A program made the translations under genes and the position numbers. From positions 3,100,501 through 3,164,500 of the forward strand of contig NC_070574.1 of NCBI RefSeq assembly GCF_026914185.1: a DNA stretch of 64,000 nucleotides, written 5' to 3'. Positions 30,429-43,500 of the stretch are shown here, in pieces (within the stretch, counting starts at the first letter, position 1; each line of letters starts with the position of its first letter). The notes under the pieces are model-generated. The model was not told the origin of the DNA, searched no databases, and saw only the letters and a program-made list of their open reading frames with translations. This DNA comes from Puccinia triticina (Eukaryota; Basidiomycota; Pucciniomycetes; Pucciniales; Pucciniaceae).

Positions 30429-33151
30429 TTAATCAAACGTGATCTTCTTGGCTGGAGTGTTTTATTATATCGGGTAAGAGTAGAGAGTAGAAGCGGGAAA
30501 ACAGCTGTCAACATGAGATTCTCGACACTGTTTTGTGGGAGAAAGAAGAAGTGCATCTACCTTTGATAGTCGTGTCCACTTCTTTCCAATGATCGCCGTA
30601 AGCAGCGTGCTAGAGAGAAAGAGAGCGTAGCACGATGAGCAGGTTGGGAAGGAAGAAAGCTGGGAGACGTCAACGTACTGTTTTCTTCTTGATCTGTCCG
30701 CCCCATTGCTTGAGGGCTTCAGGTACGACCTGAAATGCAAGGGTGGGGTGAGTTAAGCTCGCTGAGAGCACAGCAAAGAAGAGCTTGATGGGAAGAGGCA
30801 AAGAGCTAACTTGGCCAGCGTCCTTCAGAACTCTCATCAACTCGCCGGCATGCGACTTGTCTTCATCTGTGAAAAATGTGATGCTCTTCCCTGTTCGTCC
30901 AGCCCGACCAGTTCGACCGATCCGGTGAATGTAATCTTCAATCGTCAGCGGGAAAGTCACATTGATGACGAACTAGATCAACGAGCACCATATCCTTCAA
31001 TATCTCTTTTCGCTCTGGTTGGTTCTCGCACAAGATCACGGACAGTAGAAGTGGCTGAGACTTACCTCCACCTTGGGAATGTCTAAGCCTCGCGCCGCAA
31101 CATCTGTTTTCGGGCGGCCCAAAAAAGGGACAGAGTCAATCGCAAACAAAAGATGTGGCTAATGGGGAGAGTGTTCAAGCGCACCTGTAGCGACAAGAAT
31201 TGTTGATTTGCCAGTCATGAAATCGTCCAACGATTTCGTGCGTTTATCTTGAGACATGTTGCCCTCGATGCAACAAGCTTGATAGCCTTTCCGAAGAAGG
31301 AACTCATGGAGTCTTGATGCCTCCTTCTTATACAGTGCAAAGACGATAACCTTATCTTTTGACTTATTATACAGACTGTCTTTGCCCAATTGCTGGAGTG
31401 TGCTCAGAAGCTTCCACTCTTTCCCCCGCGTTTCTTCCAAGACTTCGACGGTCTGCTCGACACTACATGAGGCGGTCAGCTCGTCTGCGCCAACGAGTAT
31501 TCGCACAGGCTCGTGCATGAAGTCTGCCGCCAACCTCCGGACACTTGTGGGCCAAGTAGCGGAAAACATCGTCGTCAATCGACCATCTGAATCTCCCGAG
31601 CGAGAGGGACGGCAGAGGTTGATGATCGCTCGGATATCGTTTTCAAACCCCTAGAGCAAGAAAAAAAGTCAGAGAGCCTGTTCTTGGAAAAGGATTGCGA
31701 TTGGGAGGGCAACTGCACCTTGTCGAGCATTCTATCTGCCTCGTCTAATATGAGCCAGCTGACTTGATCGAGTTTCAGATGGCCCTCATTTGCCAGATCG
31801 AGCAGCCGACCGGGCGTACCAGCGACGACTCGGACGGCGGAACCGGCGAGCGCTTTTCGTTGGATATTTTTATCCACTCCGCCGTAGACACACAGACTTT
31901 TGATGGGGGGAGAGACGAGCTTTCCGAGGTCAGAAAGCGTTGTTTCGGTCTGCATGGCCAGTTCCCGGGTCGGGGCGATGACGAGCACGTTGATGGCCTT
32001 GCTCTTTTTGTCGCCATTCAAGATGTGCTGGAGCGCTGGCACACCGAAGGCGAGAGTCTTCCCAGACCTGGACGTCCAAGGAAACTCATCAGATTCGTGC
32101 TCAGATATACACTCAACATTGGCACTCACCCCGTCTCGGCGATCCCCACCACATCCCGTCCGGCCATCAGCACAGGCCATACTGCAGATTGGATAGGGCT
32201 GGGTTTCTGGAATGAGGAGAAGGCCTTTCGTAATGAATCGTGTACCACAACATCTTCAAACTTCAGCACCGGCGGAAGTTCGGTGACAATCTCGGGGGGC
32301 TCATACGTGAGCTTATTCGAAGAAATAAATTGCTCGATTTCTGCCGGGTCAATAGATTTTGAAGCTGGATTTGGGTGTGTTGTTTGGACAACTGGCAAAG
32401 ATTGATCGGAAGGTTTTTTGTCTGCCAAGAAGGAGTATTTTCTCAATCAGAATACGGCTATTGCGAACCTACTAGTATTCCTGCTAGGATGTAGAAGAAA
32501 TGGGAGGGCATGTGTCTGACCTTTCTTCTCTTTCTTATTCTTCTTTGTTTTTTTGGTGTTTTCAACATCTTTGGTCGAGATTGATGCACATGGTTCAGTA
32601 ATCTTGTCATCTGACGCGGAATTCGTCGGTTTCGAGGTGGAAGAGGAGTCGCCATTAGGAGCTGTTGAGGCCGGGACGTTGTTTTGAACGGATTCTCCGG
32701 CAATTGGGTCGAGACTATTCTGCGCCTTCTGCTTCTTCTTCTTATCCTTCTTTTTCTTTTTCTTATCCGAGCCGTCATTATCACCGCCATTCGCCTTGAC
32801 CGCATCAACCATGTCCACGTCCGCCGTGGGTATTGTTTCTGGAACGGCATCTTTTGCAACCGGTGTTTCTCCAGGATTCGATGGATTGCTGCTATCTGTC
32901 TGTTTTTTCCGCTTCTTCTTCTTGCCGCCTTGATCAGCTTGGGATGGTGCTTGAGTCTTCGAATCCGTGGCCGCAGTCTCGTCTATCTCTCGTTCATTGT
33001 CGTCTTTCTTCCTCTTTTTCTTCTTCTTGTCTGGCTTGGTCTGGCTTTCGCTCTGATTCAGTATCTGGTCGTTGGCTGCGTTCTTCTGAGAGGCCTTGCT
33101 TCCGCCTTCTTCCTTGGAACATTTTTGCTTCCCTGTCTTGAGTGATGACAT
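30429..33151 (-). CDS. dbp3: DEAD-box RNA helicase, Dbp3-like
   Basis: Nine exons (minus): 33151-32521, 32421-32130, 32067-31719, 31650-31185, 31103-31066, 30972-30811, 30729-30679, 30609-30561, 30451-30429; 686 aa. The N-terminal 210 residues are Lys/Ser-rich with KKKKRKK runs (nucleolar type). Helicase motifs: Q ([10 protein letters not shown]), I (AETGSGKT, split by an intron), Ia [43 protein letters not shown]-terminus KKITFD. This order and the Lys-rich tail match Dbp3, required for pre-27S rRNA processing. Start at 33151 (MSSLKTGKQ) is preferred over an upstream in-frame ATG at 33280 because Dbp3 starts directly with the Lys-rich region. Confidence 0.92.
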
Positions 33152-33372
33152 TGCGACGATATCCAAGTGTATGTTGAGTTGGGTGGGGCCAGCAGTCCTC
33201 TCCTTGGATGAGGGTTGGTGGATATGAAAATTCATATTGCATAAACCGCATTGAGCGGATAGATACTGCATATTCACCAACTTGGGATCCGGCGGGACAT
33301 TTCAATCCATCAATTCCGAAACACCGGAACCATTGATTGGAGCCTAATTTCCACCAGATGACCAAGGCTCAT

Positions 33373-33457
33373 CTAACTGAACAAAGTCCCTCCATTTGAG
33401 GGGGGACACCATCCCGCAGGGATCCTCCCTCTCCCGAGGAGGGACTTAATAAGTTAG
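33373..33457. repeat. 85-bp foldback
   Basis: CTAACTGAACAAAGTCCCTCC on the left is matched by the complement of GGAGGGACTTAATAAGTTAG on the right, with four mismatches. The AAGTCCCTCC arm resembles the right terminal arm of the element at 62255-62882. It lies between the helicase and Ubr1 genes; the rest of 33152-33804 shows no gene. Confidence 0.5.
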
Positions 33458-33804
33458 GCAGCTCATGAGCCTTCAACATAGGCTAAAAACAAATGACGAC
33501 CCGGCGCACACGCACAAGAATGGTGTACACATGCATCTGATCAAGCTTGAAAAAACCAGCAGTGCACACACATTGCCAAGATGTCTTGACGGTTTAAGTG
33601 TGTACGTTGTTGGTGGTGTTGTGTTCATACATAAATTAAAAGAGATGGAAGACGGGAGTGGAAGGCAGGCCACATGAAAGGATGGATGACCATCCAGACG
33701 CCCACCGCGTCCAGAGAAGAACAAAGAAGGCTCGGAAACAAGACCGCGTAACCAGGCCGAAAAAAGACCGCCGGTGGGTGTATATATATATGTGGGGGGG
33801 GGGA

Positions 33805-36800
33805 TCAAAAAGTCGGCCAGCCGCCGACATCGGTGCTCGCCTCCTGCCGTCTGGCGACGAAAGTGGGCACGTTATGGGTAAGCCACACCCGACGGATCTC
33901 GTCCCACCTAGCCTGGTGCAAGAACTGGGGCCTTCCCCTCCTGCAAAAAGAAAACCCGTCAAGGACGGATCAGCGCTGGTGGGGGGAGGGGCAGAAGGGG
34001 AGGAGACGGACTTCATGCCCACGTCGTGTTCCCCGTGCTCGTCCAGATACGGCGCCATCGAGAACGCCCCGTTCTCCGCCGCCAAGAACAGGGTCGAGCA
34101 TTTCTTGATCAACAGGTACACGCCTACTGACCCGCCACAACTGTCCACCCAGCCGCCCCGCCCAGAAAAACCCATCAACACTAAAGCCAACGACAGCAGA
34201 ACAAGGAAGAGAGAGAGAGATGGGGGGGGGGCTTACTTCCACATGTGCACATTACACTCGCCGTGTTCAGGCTCCTCGTCCAAGTTCCGATTCGTGCAAC
34301 AGAAAGCCTGCACACAGACCGTAGCTCCGCAGAGGAGACAGATGCCAGGGTCGTTGGGCACGGCGTTACAGTTGGCGCATTTCTTGGCGGCGGCGCGACT
34401 GAGGAGCTTGTCGAACTTGGTGGGGAGACCCAGGAGCTCGTAGATGACGGGATGTTCGAGGGTGAAGAAGCCGTCGCGCAGCCGGAAGTCTTCCACTAGT
34501 CCCACCACCCCCTCGACCCCCCCAGCGACACCGCCACCGGCACCGCCTCGTAAGCCGTAGTGCGCCCGCACATACTCCGTCAGCTCGCCTAGCCAGCCCA
34601 CGATCATCAGTCGGTAGATCTGCGTGTTTGTTTTCTTGCCTGTCGCAGGGTCGTCCGGCTCGTCGCCGCGCAAGTCCAAGAAACTCGGGATCTGCATCGC
34701 CCGCTTCAGCCGCACATGCTCGTCCTCCTGCTCCTCTGCCGCTGTTGTCCCGGCACGCCCGTTGAGCGGGGCTTGCTTGGAGACCACGTTCAGGAGGATC
34801 CAGGCCCGACGGAGGAAGGGCAGGGTGTAGAGCCGGACGATCCGCTCGAGCTCCCAGTCGTCAGCGGAGACCAACGCCGAGCCCTCGGCGCCACAGACGT
34901 CGACCACTTTGGCGAGCAGCAGGCCCAGCGCGCCGCCCTCGCGCTTCCGGTCGGGCTTCGTCCGGTCCGTCTTGACGGGCTCGGATGTCCACCATTTGTA
35001 CGGAAACTTCTTCGAGACGAAGCACAGTCCGATCATCACTCTGAGCAGTTCGAGCTGGTAGCAGAGCGGGATGACCAGGCCCAGTTTGTCCGGCGCGGCG
35101 ATCGCACAGTGGACCAGCAGCGACAACGGCTCGGAGAACAGCAACGGTCGACGGGGGAGGTGGCCGGCGAGATGAGCCGGACGGGCCAGGATGTTGGCGG
35201 GGGTGAGCTGGCGGATCAAGAGGCCGGTGGCATATTTCTCGATCGAAGGCTGGCCGCTCTCAGCCTCGAGGAGCCAGCCGAGCACGGCAAGAAGGCTGCT
35301 GATCAGCTGGTGCTGGGTTTCCGAGATCGAGCTGGCCACGCCGCCCGGCTGAGCCAGGCCTCGGGCGGCGATCTCCGTGCACGAGATCGTGTAGCCGATC
35401 AGGTCCCGCGTCAGCGTCGCCTGGCCCAGCCCGTCCGACGTGTCCGGCCCCAGCGCCTCTGACGGGTCCGGTAACTCCCGGTTCAGCGCCGCGGTCACCG
35501 TCAGAAATCGCTCCAGCATCGCCTGCTCGTCGTTCCCTAGCCTGCTGCTGCTCGTCATTATCGTCTGTGGCGAAGAGCGGCGCGGATGAGGGTCGAGTTT
35601 GAGATGGACCATCCAGGACTTGATGGCCCCATACTCATTCAACGAGAACAGTTGGCTGTAATTGTCTGCGCCCGTTTCCTCTTTCATCTTGCTCTCGATC
35701 GCGTCTACCGAGGTGATCCAATCGACCAGATCGGTCGGGGCGGGAGGAGAATTCTGTGGCTTGACGAGCGGCGTGCTGGAGTCGACGGAGGGCAGGAAGA
35801 TATTGCCGATAGACTTGCACAGCGGGCAGAGATACTCGCATCGGTCGATGCTCTCGGGGTGGTTCCGAGTCACTTGGGTTCCATGACGGAGCTCGATGGA
35901 CTTGTAGTAGGTCTGGAAACAGGCGAAGTGCATGAGATGGCCACAGACCGAGGCAAACAGGCCGGACCGATTGCCAGCCCCATTCGGGAATCCTCGCGGC
36001 ACCCACGCCACCGGTTCGAGACTGCCATCGGCTCCAATTTTGGTGTCGGATATGTTGACAGGCTGTCTGCTTGCGACGCCCGCTGGCGAGCGCTTCCTTC
36101 CATCGATATCAAGACTTTCAGGAGTCAGCAATGCCTCTTCGAACCATAGACCCGCTTGTTCCGGTTCGAGATGGACTGGGGTAAGCCTGACCATCCGGCT
36201 ACGCTGGACGAGACCGAGTGCCCCGAAGCAACGGGCCTTGGTCAAATCTTCTTGACATACGATGCAATTTCCGTAGGTTTTCTCGATCTCCGGATCGAGG
36301 GCCATCTTGCTCGTCGACGTTTGACCATCGCTATCGTCCTCTTCATCATCTTCATCATCATCGAGATCATGTTGGAGGAGGAACGCCTGCTGGGCGGCGG
36401 CAAATTGGTTCATGATCGCGTTCTGACGGGCCTTGGCGGCCTCCTTCTTCTGCTCGTCGGCTTGGATGGCGATCTGCTCGGCATTGGTGGCAGACTCGGC
36501 GGACTTGCCGTCGGTCCTCTGCAAGCCGAAGATCGACGCCATCCGGTCGAGGCACCAGTTCACCTTTTTCTGGACGCTCTTCATCGCCGGCTCAGCATCC
36601 ACCGCCTCCAACATCATCTTCAGCGTCATTGTGTGCGGATTGGCGCCCTTCAGCGGCAGCTTCTTTTCGATCGCCATCTTGGCAAACACATCCGGCTGCT
36701 CGACTAAGCCCATCATCACCAGGTGGATCGCCTCATCGGCCAGATATTCGGAGTATCCTTTCATCGTCGGGTTCACCCTGGCCAATGAGTAAAAGATTAT

Positions 36801-39800
36801 TTGAAGCAAGACTTCGGAATGATAGGTATGGCTGATACAGGCAAACGGCCCCGAGTTGATCTTAAGACACTTAGGTACCAGCACTGGATCTGCTTCGCCA
36901 GTAGTTTTTTTCAAATGCTCCACGACGATCCGCTCAGATTCTTCGCGTTGATTACGGCCAAATCTGCAATAGTATGGGTCGACTTCTTCCAAAAACTCAG
37001 GCTTCAACGAATACATCCCGACGTCACTCGAGCCCACTGGTGGTTTGAAGTCGGCCAGTTTAGCTAATGCCCTATCGAAGGACGAGTCTTGGATGTATCG
37101 GTCTGGGATTCGTTTGATGGTGTCCGAGTATGACATCGGACCGAGACAGAGGACTTGGATGATCTCTCGTTTTAAGTTTTCATCTCGACTCGATCCACTG
37201 ATCCCAGAGGGCTCGGAGAGTAAGATGATTAAGAGATGCAACAACTCTTCGAGCATCGCGATCATTTGACTCGGCTCGTACACGCGATCTGAGAGAAACT
37301 CCCCGTTGCACCATTGTCTCATCGCAAACCGATCGACAATCGCCACAAGCACATGGCTTGGATCTTTGGCTGCAAGTAAGACTTGCAAGTGGAAGATGTC
37401 CTGATCAAACGTCGTTTCTCTGAGGCTGTACTCCCGATAATGCAGTTGTTGTGCACGAACACCAAACCCATTTCGGACCCATAAACCCGCGCGGACCTGG
37501 GCCAGCAGCGATGCAACTAACCTCAGGGGGAAAAAAACAACATATCCATGAGTATACCACTTGTGAACAGGATGCAGAAGAATGACTAACCGCAAATCAC
37601 ATTTTCTGATAGAGCTAATGGTGCAACATCTGCTTCTGCGGGTAGAGCGTTTTCCGGGATCAAGAGATCGCCGACACCATAGACGCCAAGATGGTGGACC
37701 TGTTCGAAGTTGATGAGATGGACGCTGCGCATGATTTCGGCGAAGAGCCAGTTCAAGGGGTGGTGGAAGCTGATCAGCTCCCGATCGGTCCTGAAGTCGA
37801 TGCAGCGATAGCAGACACCAGAATCGACGGCCGAGCCATCGACCGCTTCGCAGGAGCCAAAGTTGACGTTGTGGTACGCCTGGTCGGGGTCGATCAGACT
37901 GGGCACCAATGTCCGCACGGCTACCACGAACTCTTCCGGGTTCGCCTTGGAGTAACACTCCCCAAAGAACTTGCACAGTTTAGCCAACTGGATCGTCAGG
38001 TTGAAGGCCGTCACCCAGGCATCCGATTCGAATTCAACGTGTAGATGCACCGCTCGTCTGTTGGGGTTCATGTTCGTAAACAGAGACAAGAAGTTGATGA
38101 GTGTCTTGAGATGTTCGACATCCTCGCAGATCGCTTTTTGAACGCCGGGAGAGCTCAGGACCAGATTGAGTTCGTGGAAGAGATGGTAGTATCGTTTGTG
38201 ACGGAAAGCCATTCCTTCTGGATTGATCCCGGTGATCTGATGGTCTGGAGGATAAACGATGTGCTTGTATTCGTTCTCCGGTACTCCAGCAGGTAAGAAT
38301 TGATGGGTAAAGAAAGAGTAGAGTAGGTCGATGATCATCTTGAGGAATCCATGCTCTTTGACCAGGATGACGATCACACTGGGGACGGTGACGATCTGGA
38401 GACTGAAGAGGAGGATGTTGTGTTCCGGTTCTCGGTCGACGAGGAAGTTGTATTCGATGAGTTGGGGGAAGACTGAGGCGAAGAGGATGCCCAATTCGAG
38501 TTTGACGGACTGGCCCAAGGCGAGCAAGGAGATGTACAAGGACTTGAGTTTGTCGCGAGCCTCTTTCCAAAGCTTGACGTCATTGAGTAATAAACGGGCA
38601 AATCGACTCCGACCGCCGCCTTCGTATCCCAACGCTGGTCGCTCACGAAGCTTGCGGGTGATCATCGATTTGAGCCAGGATTCATCTTCGGGGGCGACGT
38701 TGTATAGCCGACAGGAAGCCAAGTCGACGAGGAAATTGATGATCAGATCGGCGATCTGTTCGCAGAATAGGTCGTGAGCCGTCCTGACGGTGACGGTGAG
38801 ATCGATCTGACTGATCGTCTTGGAAGTCTGGATCAGGACGCTAGGATCACTCGAGACTTGGATCACTTCTCTACCCTGAAGAAGACGGACGATGATGATT
38901 TAGTGCGAGTTGAACGTCAGAAGGAGACAAAGGGGAGTGAGATGACCTTGGTATCGATGGTGTTGGCGATTCGGAGAGCCTCTGCCCGAGAGCACCCGGT
39001 GGCTTTCGAGACTTGGTCGATCACCTGGGCATAACTGTGCCTCTCGTCGTTCCATAGGACTACTCCCCAGGGGCCGGATCCGCGGAGGTTGTGATCGGTG
39101 GGTTTGATGGGTGTTGGGAAATGGGACCAGGTCGACCAGTGGTTGGTGTCTGGTGCTCTTGACGAGCCTTGGGCGGTGGTATGAGCGGTAGTAGATTGTG
39201 GGTAGATTGATGAAGGGCCGAAGGTCGAGTTGGAGGGGGTGGAGTCGGTGATCTTGCCTTTGCCCTTGTCGGCCGGCCTGCCACCGCCCAGGAAAGCTGA
39301 TAGGAGCCCGCCGGTGATAGACGATTTGCCGGCTTCTTCCATGGAGTTGGCGATAGCCTGGTGCTGGAGTTGGAAGGATGTCGGATGGTGGGAGAATGGG
39401 AGGTCGATATCCATGGAGTGGTCTGGGAGGGAGGGTGAGCTGCGGGGCCGTCCGAGATAGGCGTTCTCTTCCAGGCGGCTGAGTTCGTGGTAGATGGCAT
39501 CGATGTTTGCAGGTGGGCGCATGTCTTCTGGGCTCCGATCGACTGTGATGAGCAGGAAGTCGAGTGCGATGGCTACGATCTCTTGGATGAGTTCCTTGCA
39601 TGGGCTCGGGAGTGGTTCGGGTGGTGTTGAGCTGCTGGTCGTCTTGGGTGGTGGTGTTTGATGGTTTGCGGCGGGCTGATCGGTGGATAGACAGTGGTAC
39701 TTGCATCTGATATCCGTCTTCCACGCCTCCTCGTCCCCGCAATCGCAACATCCACATCCATTGGCATGGATGGAGTAGGTGACATCATGTCCGGTGTGAT

Positions 39801-40369
39801 CGGAGGCCAGGAAGCATCTTGCACAAAGGGCGCACGTTGGATCGATACCGCAGTCACTGTGATTTAGATGATTTGTCAATATTTTCGTTGTGCGTGCGTG
39901 TGTGTGTGTGTGTTGCACTATACCTGCAATGGTAGACGCCTTCTCCCTTTTGGAAGACATGGCCGCAAGGTTTTCCGCGCCTGTTTTCGGCGTATTCGAT
40001 TGCCTCTTCCCCCTGGAGTGCGGTGAGGCTGAAGTCGGGGGTGATGTCGGGCAGGCCGACGACAGGGGTGTGGGCTGATGGGCTGAGGGTGTTGAAGGCG
40101 GTGCTGGGGAAGAAGTGGGGGGCCCATTCTGGCTCGAATGCGAAGCTGTAGAGTGTTTTGATGATCTCTGCGGCGATCTCTGGGCAGCGGCTGATGTTCT
40201 GTTTTGTGGGTGGATAGGCGGGTGAGTCTGGTGCCGTTGCGAGATAGTCGATCCTGGCGAGGAAGGCGTGGAGTGACTCTGCGGGGCGGTGTCTGTTCGG
40301 CGGGAGTGGGGGGTGTCTGATGAGGTGGGGCTGTCCTGCGATGCTGGCTGGGGTGTGCTGGTAGCTCAT
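33805..40369 (-). CDS. ubr1: N-recognin E3 ubiquitin ligase Ubr1
   Basis: Six exons (minus): 40369-39924, 39856-38947, 38875-37591, 37516-34237, 34140-34012, 33940-33805; 2061 aa, all phases consistent. Domains: UBR box around residues 130-200 (GKPCGHVFQKGEGVYHC, CALCARCFLASDH, GCGCCDCGDEEAW) binding basic N-degrons; ClpS-like region (WGVVLWNDERHSYAQVID) binding hydrophobic N-degrons; acidic low-complexity DDDEDDEEDD; RING-H2 (CIVCQEDLTKARC ... CGHLMHFACF ... CPLCKSIGN); and the C-terminal autoinhibitory region (KCANCNAVPNDPGICLLCG, WNCGGSVGVYLLIKKCS, PYLDEHGEHDVGMKRGRPQF). The last two junctions use donors GTAAGC and GTCCGT; without them the C-terminus is lost. Ubr1 ubiquitinates N-degron substrates with a RAD6-type E2. 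Divergent from the ABCC gene, start codons 173 bp apart. Confidence 0.95.
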
Positions 40370-40542
40370 CCTTGGTGGGTGGGTGGTTCTGGGTGGAGTT
40401 GGTCAAGGAGAGCAGCCAGAAAACAAATTAAATAAAATAAAATAAATAAATATTTTATTTATGGAAATATTTAATAACTTCTCAGTTCATCCCTTTCGTT
40501 GGCCGGCGATGACATCATCCAACTCCGCCAAATTCCCTTCCG
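40370..40542. promoter_or_regulatory. Shared divergent promoter region
   Basis: A 173-bp gap separates the ATGs of ubr1 (minus) and the ABCC gene (plus). It has a markedly A/T-rich core (about 40425-40485, with AAATAAAATAAAATAAATAA). A bidirectional promoter is inferred from position only. Confidence 0.4.
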
Positions 40543-43500
40543 ATGCCCACCCCGCCGCCTCCGCCAAGCCCGGAATACAGCGTCCCCGGCCTTGGCCTCC
40601 TGTTGGCCGGCTCGTTCCTCCTCCCCTGTCTCGCCCGACTATGCAGGACTATCCACAAGCGCAGACCAGCGACCAAGACCAGGGCTGCCCTCCCTCATCA
40701 AGACCTGATAGAGATAAGTAGCGGACCCCGGGCCGTCTCTCAGGCTGAAGACCAGGCTATTACTGCCGAACTCGTCCGCGAGGGCGGCTCAGGGATCGAG
40801 GAACAAGACCGCCGACTCCACAGCCCGCCGAACGTCCATCATGACTCTGGCGTCCAGCCTGAGAGCGCCTCCGTCGCCCTCGCCAGAGCCTGGAAGGAAG
40901 TATCCATCACCCTCTGCGCCCTTGGCATGCTCTTCACCGCCCTCGCACGCTACCCGATCTCCACCGCCCACCCCCATGACGGAGGGCCAGATGGGCTTCT
41001 GATGCCTATCATCCTCTGGGGCTCTGTGTCAGTCATGTCAGCCACAAGACTCCTGATCCGGATCCGATCAGAAATCCTGCAACGCGCCCGGCCCGGCCCG
41101 GCGTATTTCGCGCTCGAATACCGCTGCCTGGCGCTCTTTCTAATCAGCCTGCCTCTCGAGCTACTCGACACCCGCAGACTCCTCCTGCAGCATCTCAGCG
41201 GACACCAACACGCCGGCACTGGGCCAACGCGTCAGCTCGTCGCCATCCGCGTCTCGAGTGTGCTCTTCTTGGTGGCTGCAAATCTGCTCGAGTTAGTCAC
41301 GCCACGGCCGACAACACACAGGGCACCCATCGTGCCGGCTGACCGTCCGGAACATGGCGGCAAACGGCCTGGCCCGCTAGAGCCGGGCTGCTCGTTCCTC
41401 TCGCTGGCGTTCTTCATCCACACCGATCCTTATCTGTGGCGCCACAGATCCTCGACGCCCACTGAGGGATCGATCCCGGACTTGCGAGCGGACGACAAGG
41501 CCGGCGCCGTTCTGTTCCGGTGGAAGAAGGAGCAGGATGGATCCCAGGCAGGGCCGCCGCTCGGGCCCACCCTGCTCTGGCACTTCCGACACATCCTCTG
41601 GAGCCAGCAACTCTTTGCGTACTGCAACGCGCTCGGATCCTTGTTGCCGCCGTTCTTCTTGCAACGCATCCTCCGATTCGTCGCCTCGAAATCGGACGAA
41701 AACGCCCAGCCGGGCCATGTGGCCCTGATGTATGCGTGTGGGATGCTCGCCACTCAGCTCTTCCTGGCCTTCTCCCTCTCTGCCGTGAGTTGCCGTATTC
41801 CCCAAGGATGGGCACTTGAAACCTTTGGCACGGATACAGAAGTGCCGACGATCAATCTGTGCCTCTCCAGAGTCTGATGACCGGCCGACGTCTCTCGCTA
41901 CGGCTGAGGGCCTTGTTAACCACGCTGATATTCACCAAATCCCTGCGCCGAACGGGCGCGACTCCGAAAGCACCAGATGCTCACCGAGGTGAGGAGGAGC
42001 CGTCGACTGGCAAGAAATCCTCGCCCAAGGAGAGTGCGTCCACGGGAAAAATCGCAAACCTTGTCTCCAACGATGTGGCCAGCTTGGCCGAAATCGGGTC
42101 CCATCTCCAGTCAGTCATGCCGCTCGCAATCTTACCGATCCTGCCGCTTACGCGTCCCTTTTTCCCTAGCTTCCTCTGGCCCGAGAGTCCCATTCAACTT
42201 ATCCTGGCGGGCATATATCTGTACATTCTTCTGGGTTACAGCGCGTTGGTAGGGATGTTTTGCATAGTCATCGCCGTGCCCGTCCAGAGCTACTTCACGG
42301 CTGTTTGGGCTAGTAAGTATATCACTTGGCCTCAATGTAACAACAACACATGTGTAGATTTTTTTGGGTTTCTTTCCGTGCGCCTATCGCAGGATATCAA
42401 GCTATGTTGATGGCAGCTGCCGATAAACGGTTAGGCTTGGCCACAGAAGTGATCAACAATATCAAAGTGGTCAAGTTCTTCGCGTGGGTAAGTCGTCAAG
42501 CTTAAGCCGTTTTGATGAGCAGAACTGGAAAGAAATCTGAAAACCCCGTTTCCATTGGTTTAAAAGGAGTCAAACTTTCTGCGAAAAATGCATGCCTTGC
42601 GTGAAGCTGAATTGGCTTTGCTGTTCAAGCGTTTATTGGTCACCGTTGGTGAATCAGCCGTATCATTTTCGGTGCCGATCATTGTTAGCATGGTGACCTT
42701 TTACACGCACACCAAAGTGTTTGGCAAATCGTTGAGTGCAGAGGAGGCTTTTACGGCATTGGCCTTGTTCAACGTCTTCAAATTTCCCCTTTCCGTCCTG
42801 GTCTTCGTGGGTCGCTTGTCGTATATACATACTCCACTGGCTATTTCTGGATCACTGACTACAGATGGTTGGATCGTGACCTTGTACAGACGATCTCTGG
42901 CGTCTTGCAGTCTTATGTGTCCTTAAAGCGCATCGAAAGCTTCTTGAATGAGGAAGAGACAGAAAAGTACGTCACTTTATCCGTCCCCCGGCCTGAAGCA
43001 GGCGACCCACTCGTCGGTTTCAGGGATGCAACGTTCACCTACGCCGCGAACAAAAAAGATGCAGGCTCCACAATCGAGTCCTCCACATTCAGGCTGAGTG
43101 GTCTCGACTTTGCTTTCCCTGAAGGAAAGCTCAGTTTGATTATAGGGCGAGGCAAGGTGTTGTCTTTCTTCCCAATCGCGTGATCTTAATCTGACTTTCA
43201 TCAATCCTGGACTTGAATCTTCATGTAGTTGGCAGTGTAAGTCGAGACTCCATAGAAATAGTTCACGAAAGCTGCGTACCAACCCATCATTACAGGGCAA
43301 AAGTACCCTCCTCCTGTCTCTCCTGGGTGAAACTACTAAGCTTAGCGGAGAGGCATTCTTACCCTGCCCTGTGTCGAGAGCCTGGGGGTTGGATCCTGAC
43401 GCTCAACTCAGCGACACGACCGCTTACTGCCCGCAACAGCCATGGCTTTTATCTGATTCCATCCGCAATAACATTCTCTACGGTAGTTCGATGTGGGCCT

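Noticed and set aside
32447..33280. Upstream start of the helicase at 33280
   Set aside because: The extra 43 residues (MVNMQYLSAQCGLC ...) do not resemble Dbp3; the ATG at 33151 fits the family.
33658..34443. 261-codon plus frame
   Set aside because: Antisense to the last exons of ubr1, whose spliced protein is strongly conserved.
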